Assembly: GCA_965214485.1 (NCBI GenBank)
Contig: CBDCBW010000009.1
Span: 248,001-312,000, forward strand
From: JANQRZ01 sp965214485
GTDB taxonomy: Bacteria > Bacteroidota > Rhodothermia > Rhodothermales > JANQRZ01
DNA length: 64,000 nucleotides
Direction of reading: 5' to 3'
In this document: one piece after another, positions 16,688 through 24,162 of the stretch
Numbering within the stretch: the stretch's first letter is position 1
Layout of the letters: each line of letters starts with the position of its first letter
Notes under the pieces: model-generated
What the model saw: the letters and a program-made list of their open reading frames with translations, nothing else
What the model was told of the DNA's origin: nothing
The model's database searches: none
Translations under genes and position numbers: made by a program

Positions 16688-16810
16688 ACCCCCCGTTTCG
16701 CTTGCGGTCGCTAGCGCTCCCTGCGGCGCGAAACTGTCCCCCTTGTGAAGGGGGACACCTTTTTACGGCTTGAGCGAGCCGAGCGAGCGATGCCGTGAAA
16801 AGCGGGGGGT
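16688..16810. repeat. Cloverleaf-forming repeat, copy 4
   Basis: Outer stem CCCCCC/GGGGGG; arm 1 GTTTCGC/GCGAAAC (compensated relative to GTCCCGC/GCGGGAC); arm 2 TGTCCCCCTT/AAGGGGGACA; arm 3 CTTTTTACGGC/GCCGTGAAAAG with a single mismatch. It fills the gap between the convergent protease and tatD genes and could act as a two-way terminator. Confidence 0.8.
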
Positions 16811-16817
16811 CGGAAAG

Positions 16818-17615
16818 TCACACCCCAAACAGCGCCCGCGCGTTCGCCGTCGTAACAGCCTCGATCTCTTCGACGGGTAAGCCGCGCACCTCGGCCAGCC
16901 GTTGGGCGACCAAGCGGACGTAGGCCGGCTCGTTGCGCGTGCCCCGGTGCGGCGCGGGCGCGAGGTAGGGGGCATCGGTTTCGAGCACGATCCGGTCGAG
17001 CGGCACGGTCTCGATGGCATCGGGCACGCCGCCGTTCTTGAACGTCAACGTCCCGCCCAAGCCGACGTGGAAACCGAGGCCCAGCACCTCATCGGCCAGC
17101 CACACCGGTCCGCCGAAGCAGTGGAAGACACCGCGCAGCCGCTCGCCACCGGACTCGGCCTTGACCTCGCTCAGGATCGCGACCAGGTCGCGCGACGAGG
17201 CGTCGCTGCCCTTCTCGTCGCGGTTGTGGAGCACGAGCGGGAGGTCGCGCTCGGCGGCGAGGCGGGCGTGCCGCCGCAGATAGTCCTGCTGCTTGGCGTT
17301 GAACGAGCGGTCCCAATAATAGTCCAGCCCGCTCTCGCCGACGGCCACCACCTCGGGCCGGTCGCACAGCGCCGCGACGGCGGCGAAGTCCTCATCCGCC
17401 GCGTCTTTTACCTCGGACGGGTGGAGGGCCGCCATTGCCCAAAAAAAGTCGGGGTAGCGTTTGCACAGGTCGAGCGCGGCATAGACGGAGGGCAGGTCGA
17501 TGGCCGGGAGCAGCACGGTCGTAATCCCTGCGGCTCGGGCACGCTCGACGACGGCGGCGCGGTCGGCGTCGAAGCGGTCGAGGTAGACGTGGGCGTGGGT
17601 GTCGATCAGGGGCAC
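16818..17615 (-). CDS. tatD: TatD-family metal-dependent DNase/hydrolase
   Basis: This is a cytoplasmic TIM-barrel hydrolase of the amidohydrolase superfamily; E. coli TatD and YcfH act as Mg-dependent 3'-5' exonucleases. The product is 265 residues, the usual length. Metal ligands are visible in IDTHAHVYLD (residues 4-11), GESGLDYYWD, PLVLHNRDE, GVFHCFGG and LETDAPYLAP. The closing VTTANARALFGV is typical. It is a single gene, convergent with the metalloprotease gene. Confidence 0.93.
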   Translation of the reverse strand: MPLIDTHAHVYLDRFDADRAAVVERARAAGITTVLLPAIDLPSVYAALDLCKRYPDFFWAMAALHPSEVKDAADEDFAAVAALCDRPEVVAVGESGLDYYWDRSFNAKQQDYLRRHARLAAERDLPLVLHNRDEKGSDASSRDLVAILSEVKAESGGERLRGVFHCFGGPVWLADEVLGLGFHVGLGGTLTFKNGGVPDAIETVPLDRIVLETDAPYLAPAPHRGTRNEPAYVRLVAQRLAEVRGLPVEEIEAVTTANARALFGV

Positions 17616-17705
17616 GGGGGGTCGGGTCGAAAGCGGGAGAGGGCGGACGTATGCTGTAGAGAGCGCTTTACCCCTACCTTACGTCCGATTACACGGTTCG
17701 TGCCT

Positions 17706-20228
17706 ATGGCTTTTCGAGATCGCCCCGTCGCGCTGCGGGTGTTCGTCGTGCTCGTTCCGCTGGTGTCGCTCCTGATGCTGGGGCGGCTCGTGGCGGACTG
17801 GTGGACGATTGCGAGCGTTACCGGGGAGACGCCGACGGCCTCGGCCCCGCGCGGGTTCGACTGGGTGCAGTGGCAAGACCGCGAGGGCGAGATCGTGGCG
17901 GCCTACGTCTATCCGGGCGGCACGGCCTACGCTGCCGGGCTTCGGGAGGGCGCGGTGCTCTATCAGTTCGAGTTCCAGCAGTTCTTCTCGGCGGAGGACG
18001 TGAAGCGCGCGGTCGAGGGCGTCACACCGGGCGATACGCTGATCTACGACGTGATGCAGAGCGAGCGGCTGCAGGCGTTCGCGGTCCCCATCTCGCGCTA
18101 CCCGACCTTTTTGTACCCGCTCGGGAGCATGCTGTGGCAAGCATCGCTGTGGGGGTTCGCGCTCGTGGCCTTCCTCCACTTGCTCGGCTTGGTCATCGTG
18201 GCTCCGCTCGTGGGCCGAAGTCGCCGGGCGCGGCGGTCGTTCGCCCTTTTTGCGGCGGCGGCACTGTGGGTCTTCGGCAACCTCATTCGCCTGGTGAGCC
18301 TGACGTTCGTCGGGCCGCCGATGGGCGGAGCCTATGCCACCTTCTTCCAGATCGTGACGCTGGTCGCGCTCGGCGGCTGGGTGCTGTTTCCGGCACTGCT
18401 GCTCCACCACGTCTTGGCCGATGTGATGCGGCTTCGGGCGACCGTGCTCGCGGCGGTATACGCCCCGGCCGTGGTTCTCGGAAGCGTGGTCATCGGCGCC
18501 GTGCTGTTCGGATCGGTCGGGCCGCTGACCCTCGATGCCCTCATCGCGCCGATTCTGTTTTACGTCTGCTGCTACGTGGCGGCGGCGACGGGGCTGACGC
18601 TGGCGACGCGGGCGTCGGACGAGGCCGCGGAGGGCGACGCGGTCCCGGCCTCGACGGCGTGGAGCCGGGCCGGGAGCGCGGGCGTGTTCCTGCTCGCGGC
18701 CCTCGGCGCGCTGTCGGTCTACGGCATCGTGCCCCTCCCGGGGGCGGTCTCGGACGCGGGCGTGGGCGGGCTGATCGTGCTGATCCAACTGCTGTCGCTG
18801 GCTCCGGTCGGGCTGGCGTCGGTGGCGACGCTGCGCTACGGGCGGGCCGACGCCGTGATGACGCGGGCGCTGGTCTACGTGACGCTCTTCGGCGCGGCCT
18901 TCTTCGTGGTCGTCGGCGGGCTGCTCGTCGTCGAGCGGATGCTGCCGGCGGACCTCGGTGGGTGGCCGCACTCGGTGGTGGCCGGGCTCTACGTGGTGCT
19001 CCTGATGCTGCTCGCCGAGCGCGGGGCGCGGGTGCTCCGGCGCTACGCCGCGCGGTGGTTCACGACCGAGCGGCAGCGGGCACGGGCTCAGCTCCGGGCC
19101 TTCAGCGAGCGCCTCCGGCTGATCCTCGATCCCCACCGGCTGGCCCAGGAAACGATCCAGACCGTCGGCGAGGCCCTCGGCGTGCGCTCGGCGGTGCTGT
19201 TCCTGCGCGACCCCTCGGACGGCGCGGCGTGGGTGCGCGCCACCTATCACCCCGACCCGCCGTACTTCACCGAGGCCGACCTGCGCCAGGTCTGGGACCG
19301 GCTCCAGCAGGCCGGGACCATCTGGGCGCGCAACGCCGAGCTCGACGAGAGCGCCCTCTCGCCCGAGGACGACCGGCTGCTGCGCCGGCACGGCGTCGCG
19401 CTCGCGGTGCCGGTCGCCGGGGGCGAGACCGAGCCGGCGGGCCTCCTCGTGCTCGGGCGCAAGGCGCGGCGGCGGGCGGTCTACAACCTCGAGGACGTGG
19501 CGATCCTGCGCTCGCTCGGCAGCCAGCTCGCCCTCGCCGTCGAGCGCCTCGCCCTCGTCGAGCGCGAGAAGGCTCTCGTCCGCCAGAGCGCCGAGGCGCA
19601 GCTCGCCGCACTCCGCGCGCAGATCAACCCGCACTTCCTCTTCAACACCCTCAACACGATCGCCGCGCTGATCGAGGAGAAGCCGCGCGAGGCCGAGGGC
19701 ACCGTCGAGCGCCTGGCGCGCATCTTCCGCTACATCCTCCAGACCGGCAGCCGGACCTTCGTCCCGCTCGCCGACGAGGCGCGGCTCGTCGAGGACTACC
19801 TCGCCATCGAGCAGGTCCGCTTCGGGGCCAAGCTCCGCATCGAGCGCGACTGGGACCCCGCGCTGATGGACCTGCCGGTGCCCGCCTTCGCGGTCCAGAC
19901 GCTCGTCGAGAACGCCGTCAAGCACGGCATCGAGCGCAAGCGCGGCGGCGGGACGCTCACGCTCGCCAGCCGCCGCCACGGGGACCGCGCCGAGGTCTGC
20001 GTCACCGACACCGGCCTCGGCATCCCCGCGCTCTTCGCCGGCGGCGACGGTGTCGCTGACGAGGGGGCCGAGCCGCAGGAGTTCTTCGGCATCGGGCTGC
20101 GCAACGTGGCCGACCGGATGGCGCGGCTCTACGGCCGGGACGACCTGCTCCGCTTCGCCAGCGCGCCGGGGGCCGGGACGACGGTGCGGCTGCTGATTCC
20201 GATGGAAGGTGTAAAACGTGAAGCGTAA
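17706..20228 (+). CDS. LytS-type sensor histidine kinase with PDZ-like, membrane and GAF regions
   Basis: This 840-residue membrane sensor kinase has one N-terminal membrane segment. A PDZ-like region follows at about 55-115 (AAYVYPGGTAYAAGLREGAVLYQF), then about eight membrane helices to about 440 and a GAF domain at about 470-625. The catalytic part is of the LytS/HisKA-5 type: the phospho-acceptor is H643 in QINPHFLFNTLN, the N box is LVENAVKHG (N736), and the glycine box follows (TGLGIP, GIGLRNV). The partner is the LytTR regulator just downstream. The last codons (VKREA, stop) are encoded inside a 28-bp inverted repeat that bounds the four-helix-bundle gene, so the natural C-terminus may have been altered. 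Confidence 0.88.
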   Translation: MAFRDRPVALRVFVVLVPLVSLLMLGRLVADWWTIASVTGETPTASAPRGFDWVQWQDREGEIVAAYVYPGGTAYAAGLREGAVLYQFEFQQFFSAEDVKRAVEGVTPGDTLIYDVMQSERLQAFAVPISRYPTFLYPLGSMLWQASLWGFALVAFLHLLGLVIVAPLVGRSRRARRSFALFAAAALWVFGNLIRLVSLTFVGPPMGGAYATFFQIVTLVALGGWVLFPALLLHHVLADVMRLRATVLAAVYAPAVVLGSVVIGAVLFGSVGPLTLDALIAPILFYVCCYVAAATGLTLATRASDEAAEGDAVPASTAWSRAGSAGVFLLAALGALSVYGIVPLPGAVSDAGVGGLIVLIQLLSLAPVGLASVATLRYGRADAVMTRALVYVTLFGAAFFVVVGGLLVVERMLPADLGGWPHSVVAGLYVVLLMLLAERGARVLRRYAARWFTTERQRARAQLRAFSERLRLILDPHRLAQETIQTVGEALGVRSAVLFLRDPSDGAAWVRATYHPDPPYFTEADLRQVWDRLQQAGTIWARNAELDESALSPEDDRLLRRHGVALAVPVAGGETEPAGLLVLGRKARRRAVYNLEDVAILRSLGSQLALAVERLALVEREKALVRQSAEAQLAALRAQINPHFLFNTLNTIAALIEEKPREAEGTVERLARIFRYILQTGSRTFVPLADEARLVEDYLAIEQVRFGAKLRIERDWDPALMDLPVPAFAVQTLVENAVKHGIERKRGGGTLTLASRRHGDRAEVCVTDTGLGIPALFAGGDGVADEGAEPQEFFGIGLRNVADRMARLYGRDDLLRFASAPGAGTTVRLLIPMEGVKREA

Positions 20229-20238
20229 AACGTAAGGG
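20211..20238. repeat. Left 28-bp terminal inverted repeat of the four-helix-bundle unit
   Basis: The sequence begins GTAAAACGTGAAGCGT and is repeated in inverted form at 20737-20764 with 27 of 28 positions identical. It overlaps the last codons and the stop of the kinase gene. Confidence 0.9.
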
Positions 20239-20246
20239 GGGTTGTC

Positions 20247-20717
20247 TTGACCTATCAATCGTGGGAGAGGACTGTGCCGGACGTGATTCGGGGGGATTCG
20301 CTGTGGAAGGCGAAAGCGTATCGGCTCGGGTTGTTCGCTGCGGACGTGGGGTGGCGTGACGTAACGAAGCTGATGCAGGACCGGCGGACTCGTAGTATGT
20401 CGGATCAGTTGTACCGGGCGCTCGGTTCGGTCAGCGCAAATATTGCCGAAGGCTACTCACGCGGGACGGGGAGGGACCGTGCGCGCTTCTACGAGTACGC
20501 TCTCGGCTCGGCGAGAGAAAGCCGCGACTGGTACTTTAAGGCGAGACATCTGCTCGGAGACGAGGTGATCCAACATCGTCTCGACCTTCTCACCGAGATC
20601 ATCCGCCTTCTCCTCACGATGATTCCACAGCAACGCCAAGCCACGCTCCGCGAAGCAGAGGTTCTCTACGGCACACCCCCGGACGTTTCTCTCCTGATTG
20701 CCCCCGTTCCCTTCTAG
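20247..20717 (+). CDS. Four-helix-bundle protein (23S rRNA intervening-sequence family)
   Basis: This 156-residue, largely helical protein belongs to the four-helix-bundle/S23 family first seen as ORFs in 23S rRNA intervening sequences and related to the accessory protein Avd of diversity-generating retroelements. Family landmarks are LWKAKAYRLGLF, LMQDRRTRSMSDQLYRALGSVSANIAEGYSRG, and RFYEYALGSARESRDWYFKARHLLG. The start is TTG at 20247, giving the usual MTYQSWE beginning; no ATG fits. It sits between two inverted 28-bp repeats and splits a kinase-regulator pair that normally abut, so I infer that it arrived as a unit. The biochemical role of this family is not established. Confidence 0.9.
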   Translation: MTYQSWERTVPDVIRGDSLWKAKAYRLGLFAADVGWRDVTKLMQDRRTRSMSDQLYRALGSVSANIAEGYSRGTGRDRARFYEYALGSARESRDWYFKARHLLGDEVIQHRLDLLTEIIRLLLTMIPQQRQATLREAEVLYGTPPDVSLLIAPVPF

Positions 20718-20736
20718 CACCACGGCGATGTCGACA

Positions 20737-20764
20737 CCCTTACGTTTCACGCTTCACGTTTTAC
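20737..20764. repeat. Right 28-bp terminal inverted repeat of the four-helix-bundle unit
   Basis: This is the inverted copy of 20211-20238 with one mismatch. It ends seven bases before the ATG of the response-regulator gene, so that gene's natural leader or ribosome site is replaced or displaced. Confidence 0.9.
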
Positions 20765-20771
20765 GCACCCC

Positions 20772-21599
20772 ATGCTGCAAACGCTGATCGTAGACGACGA
20801 GGCCCCGGCGCGCAGCCGGCTGGCCCGGTTGCTCAAACCGTTCCAGGACGACGACCGCGTCGAGGTCGTCGGCGAGGCGGTGGACGGGGTCGAGGCGCTC
20901 GAGCGGCTCGGGGCGGGCGGCGTGGACCTCGTCCTGCTCGACATCCAGATGCCCGGCCTCACGGGCTTCGACGTGCTCGACCGGCTCGGGCCGGAGCACC
21001 GGCCGGTGGTCGTGTTCACGACCGCGCACGACGCCTACGCCCTCCGCGCCTTCGAGGCCAGCGCGGTGGACTACCTCCTCAAACCGATCCAGGCCGACCG
21101 CCTCGCCGCCGCCGTGGAGCGCGCCGAGAAGCTCGCCGGGGGGGCGGAGGCGGCCCAGAGCGAGCGGGAGGGCCGCCTCGCCGACCTCCTCGACTACCTC
21201 GACCGGCAAGCCACCGCCGAGCCGACGCCGAGCGGCGACTACCTCCGGCAGCTCTCGATCCCCGGCGCGGACCGCCTGCTCATCGTGCCGGTGGAGCGCC
21301 TCGTATCCGCCGAGGTCGAGGACGGGATCACCCGGCTCTACGTGCTCCCCGACGGCGCGCCGCCCAGCCGCCCGCAGCCCAGCCGCCACATCGTCTCGCA
21401 CACCCTCGACGCGCTCGAAGGCCGCCTCGACCCCGGGCACTTCATGCGGGTCCACCGCTCGGCGATCGTGCAGCTCGGGCACATCCGCGAGATGATCCAG
21501 TGGTTCAGCGGGCGCTACAAGCTCGTGCTCACCGGCGGCCACGAGGTCATCGCCAGCCGCAGCCGATCCCGCGAGCTGCGCGACCGGCTCAGCCTGTAG
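20772..21599 (+). CDS. LytR/AlgR-type response regulator (REC + LytTR)
   Basis: This 275-residue DNA-binding response regulator is the partner of the upstream kinase. The receiver domain covers about 1-120 with acidic residues D8 and D9, phospho-acceptor D57 in LLDIQMPG, conserved T/S region FTTAHD and lysine in YLLKPI. The LytTR DNA-binding domain covers about 170-275 (VERLVSAEVEDGITRLYV, FMRVHRSAIVQLGHI). Pairs like this typically control surface or stress genes. Target genes cannot be told from the sequence. The start ATG at 20772 is the first one after the right inverted repeat. Confidence 0.93.
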   Translation: MLQTLIVDDEAPARSRLARLLKPFQDDDRVEVVGEAVDGVEALERLGAGGVDLVLLDIQMPGLTGFDVLDRLGPEHRPVVVFTTAHDAYALRAFEASAVDYLLKPIQADRLAAAVERAEKLAGGAEAAQSEREGRLADLLDYLDRQATAEPTPSGDYLRQLSIPGADRLLIVPVERLVSAEVEDGITRLYVLPDGAPPSRPQPSRHIVSHTLDALEGRLDPGHFMRVHRSAIVQLGHIREMIQWFSGRYKLVLTGGHEVIASRSRSRELRDRLSL

Positions 21600-21653
21600 C
21601 GGGACCAGCCTGTAGCGGGACCAGCCTGTGGCGGGTTCAGCTTGCAGCGGAGT
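21590..21653. repeat. 16-bp tandem repeat, about four units, over the regulator stop codon
   Basis: The unit CAGCCTGTAGCGGGAC is present twice exactly, then in two decaying copies. The TAG stop of the response regulator is inside the first unit, so extra units would add identical stop codons without changing the protein. Confidence 0.8.
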
Positions 21654-21775
21654 TCTCGCGGCTCCTGGCCGGGGGACGGCGGGCGCGGACCGGCGCGGCG
21701 AGCGCGGGACGACGGCGTTGCGCGGGACGACGCGTTGCGCCGCGAGAACGGTGGTCCGTGAGGCACTGCCGGTGC

Positions 21776-21782
21776 TACCTTG
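21776..21782 (+). promoter_or_regulatory. Candidate -7 box TACCTTG
   Basis: It matches a TAnnTTG pattern seen 20-40 bases upstream of several starts here and resembles the Bacteroidota TAnnTTTG -7 element. The next ATG is 32 bases downstream. Confidence 0.4.
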
Positions 21783-21813
21783 CGCCCGGCGTGTTCTCGC
21801 TCCCGTCTGCCCT

Positions 21814-23451
21814 ATGCCTCTCTCTCGGTTCCTCTTCCTGCTCCCCGCGCTGCTCGTCGGGGCGGCGTGGGCGCAGCCGGCGGACTCCTCCGCCGTGACG
21901 AAGGGTGCCGTGACGAAGGGCATCGTGTGGCGGCAGCCCGACGACCTCGGCGCGGCGCTGCGCGACCTCCGGGCGATGCGCGAGGCCGGCGTCGAGGCCG
22001 TGCGGACGGGCCTCGTCACGCGCGCGCCGGTCCTGCAGACGGCCGACCTCCTCGGCCTGCGGTTCTACCAGGACCTCCCGGTGGCCGACCTCCCGGCGGC
22101 CCGGCTCGCCGACACCCTCGCCTTCGCCGCGCGCGAGCTGCGGGCCGCGCTCGACCTCGCCGAGCAGCACCCCTCGGCCCACGCCTTCGGGCTCGCCCGC
22201 TTCGCCGACACGAGCGACCGGGCCTCGTGCGCCTACGTCCGAACCCTCGCCGACCTGGTGCGCGCCGAGGGGCCGCCGGGCGCGCAGACGTACTACCTCT
22301 CGCACTTCACCGAGGACGATGTGTGCGCCGAGGCCGTGGACTTCGTGCTGCTCGACGCGCGGGGGCACGAGCCGCTGAGCCTGGTCCGCCGCTGGCGCGC
22401 CGCGCACGACGGGCCCGTCGGGATCAGCAGCTTCGGGGCTCCGGTGGACGACCGGGTGGAGGGGGGCTACCGGACGCCGCGCTCGCCGGCGGCGCAGGCG
22501 CGCTTCCTCGAAAACGGCCTTGCCGACCTCTTCGCGCTGGAACCGCCGCCCGAGGCCGTGTTCGTCTTCGCGTGGCGCGACGGCGTCGAGGCCCCCTACG
22601 GACTGTTTCAGGCCGAGGGCGACGTGCCGCGCCCGGCCTTCGAGGTGGTGAGCGGCTTTTACACCGGACGGCAGCGCGTCTTCGCCTTCGACGCCGGCTC
22701 CGAGCCGGCGGCCCCCCCGAACACGCCCACGTTCGTCCTCGTCGGGTGGCTGCTCGCGATTGCGCTGGCGCTCGTGCTCGCGTTCGCCGTGCGCTTCCGG
22801 CAGCTCCTCCCGCGCTACTTCACCCGGCACGCCCACTACCTCGAAGCCCTGCAGCGCGGCCGGGGGGCCGAGGGCTGGGCGAGCCTCGCGCTGGCCGCGA
22901 TCCTGGCGCTCGGGGCCGGGGTGGTCGGCGCGGTGGTGCTGTACGCGGCGACGGAGACCGACGTGCTGGAGGCCCTCGTCGGGGGGATGCAGCCGGAGAC
23001 GGAGGCGCGCGTGCTCGGGCTGCTCGGCACGCCGCTGGCCGTGGCGCTCCTCGTCGGGGTGGTCTACGGCGTGTGGCTGCTCCTGAACATGCTGTGGCTG
23101 CTGGCGCTGGCCGGGCGACGCCACCGGATTCGGCCGGGGCAGGCCCTCACGCTCGCGGCGTGGAGCCGGTGGCCGGTGCTGGCGCTCGTGGTCGGGGCGG
23201 TGCTGGTGGCGGTGCAGCCCGCCGCGGTCCGGTGGGTCCCCTTCGTGCTCGCGGCGTGGGTGCTCATCGAGCTCGTCGCCGGGGTGCGGATGCTCTACGA
23301 CTTCAGCCGCGTCACGCGCGTCCCGATGCCGCGCGCCCTCGTGCTCGGGCTGGGCGTACCGCTCGGGATTTTAGCGGCGCTGTGGGTCTTCGCCCTCGTC
23401 GCCGTGCGGCCCGAGCTGACGTTCCTGTGGCACCTCGCCACGCGGCAGTAA
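21814..23451 (+). CDS. Exported protein: glycoside-hydrolase-like domain fused to membrane domain
   Basis: This 545-residue protein has signal peptide MPLSRFLFLLPALLVGAAWA. The region of about 35-285 resembles the barrel of GH2/GH5-like glycosidases (GVEAVRTGLVTRAPVLQTADLLGLRFYQDLPV, FVFAWRDG, then YGLFQAEG and RPAFEVVSGFY), but I cannot point to both catalytic acids. Five or six membrane helices follow from about 305 to the end (GWLLAIALALVLAFAVRF, and VRPELTFLWHL at the end), resembling Yip1-like membrane domains. I infer a periplasmic sugar-binding or hydrolase domain held on the inner membrane. The residues AVTKGAVTKG are a short duplication. The next gene is convergent, with a hairpin between. 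Confidence 0.7.
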   Translation: MPLSRFLFLLPALLVGAAWAQPADSSAVTKGAVTKGIVWRQPDDLGAALRDLRAMREAGVEAVRTGLVTRAPVLQTADLLGLRFYQDLPVADLPAARLADTLAFAARELRAALDLAEQHPSAHAFGLARFADTSDRASCAYVRTLADLVRAEGPPGAQTYYLSHFTEDDVCAEAVDFVLLDARGHEPLSLVRRWRAAHDGPVGISSFGAPVDDRVEGGYRTPRSPAAQARFLENGLADLFALEPPPEAVFVFAWRDGVEAPYGLFQAEGDVPRPAFEVVSGFYTGRQRVFAFDAGSEPAAPPNTPTFVLVGWLLAIALALVLAFAVRFRQLLPRYFTRHAHYLEALQRGRGAEGWASLALAAILALGAGVVGAVVLYAATETDVLEALVGGMQPETEARVLGLLGTPLAVALLVGVVYGVWLLLNMLWLLALAGRRHRIRPGQALTLAAWSRWPVLALVVGAVLVAVQPAAVRWVPFVLAAWVLIELVAGVRMLYDFSRVTRVPMPRALVLGLGVPLGILAALWVFALVAVRPELTFLWHLATRQ

Positions 23452-23471
23452 GCAGGGGGAAAGAGGAAATG

Positions 23472-23507
23472 GAGCATCGAGGCTGGGGCTAACCTTCCTC
23501 GATGCTC
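23472..23507. terminator. Hairpin between convergent genes
   Basis: GAGCATCGAGG and its exact complement surround a 14-base loop. The gene ending at 23451 (+) and mlaC (-) converge on it. T-rich flanks are weak on both sides. Confidence 0.55.
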
Positions 23508-23513
23508 GGGTCT

Positions 23514-24101
23514 CTATCGCTCGCGGGCGAGGCGCTTGCGGAGGCTCGCCATCAGCGCCTCGTAGCCTTTCTCGATGCCTTTGCGCTTCATCACGCGCTG
23601 GAATGAGGTCGCGTAGCCCTCGACCGTGCTCACGTCGTCGATCACGATGTCGGTGATGACCCACGCGCCGCCCCGGCGGGCGAGGGCGTAGACGACGGCG
23701 GCGTCCACGTCGCCCGAGCGGGCGCGCGTGCGGGCCGTCGCGCTCTGGCCCCTCACTTCCACGTCGCCGTAGCTCACGCGGGCGCGGTAGAGGTCGAGGT
23801 CGGCGAGGCTCTGGGCGCGGATGACGCCGCCGAAGGCCTCGGTGAACGCCGAGCGCTGGGCGGCAGCGAGCTCGCTCCAGTACGGGCCGAGGGCCCGCCG
23901 GGCCATCGCCTCGAAGTCGATCACGTCGTTGACGACGGCGCGGAGCCGGTCGCGCTGGGCGGCCGTCGGCGTGCCGGTGCCGAGGATGGCCTTGATCTCG
24001 GTGTCGCGCTGGCGGAGCATCTGCTCGATCCCGTCGGACTGGGCCGAGGCGGGGACGGCGAGGACGAAGGCAAAGACGAAGAGGAGGAGTCTGTTCAGCA
24101 T
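23514..24101 (-). CDS. mlaC: MlaC/Ttg2D-type periplasmic phospholipid-binding protein
   Basis: This periplasmic shuttle of the Mla system moves phospholipids between the outer-membrane complex and the inner-membrane MlaFEDB transporter. The product is 195 residues from the signal-peptide start MLNRLLLFVFAFVLAVPASA. Landmarks are VNDVIDFEAMARRALGPYW, FTEAFGGVIRAQSLADL and the C-terminal ITDIVIDDVSTVEGYATSFQRV, all typical of MlaC. It lies 61 bases downstream of a TolC-family gene on the same strand, likely one transcript. No mlaF, mlaE or mlaD is in the window. Confidence 0.88.
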   Translation of the reverse strand: MLNRLLLFVFAFVLAVPASAQSDGIEQMLRQRDTEIKAILGTGTPTAAQRDRLRAVVNDVIDFEAMARRALGPYWSELAAAQRSAFTEAFGGVIRAQSLADLDLYRARVSYGDVEVRGQSATARTRARSGDVDAAVVYALARRGGAWVITDIVIDDVSTVEGYATSFQRVMKRKGIEKGYEALMASLRKRLARER

Positions 24102-24162
24102 CGAGGTCGGAGTGTCGGTCGGAGGGGTGGAGCCGGGCCGGTGTGGAACGGGAAACGGGCGA

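Noticed and set aside
16680..16810. Plain rho-independent terminator between protease and tatD
   Set aside because: The hairpins belong to the four-stem cloverleaf family and lack T runs; termination may be a side effect.
20457..20750. Minus-strand frame inside the four-helix-bundle unit
   Set aside because: It is a shadow of the real plus-strand gene, whose family match is clear.
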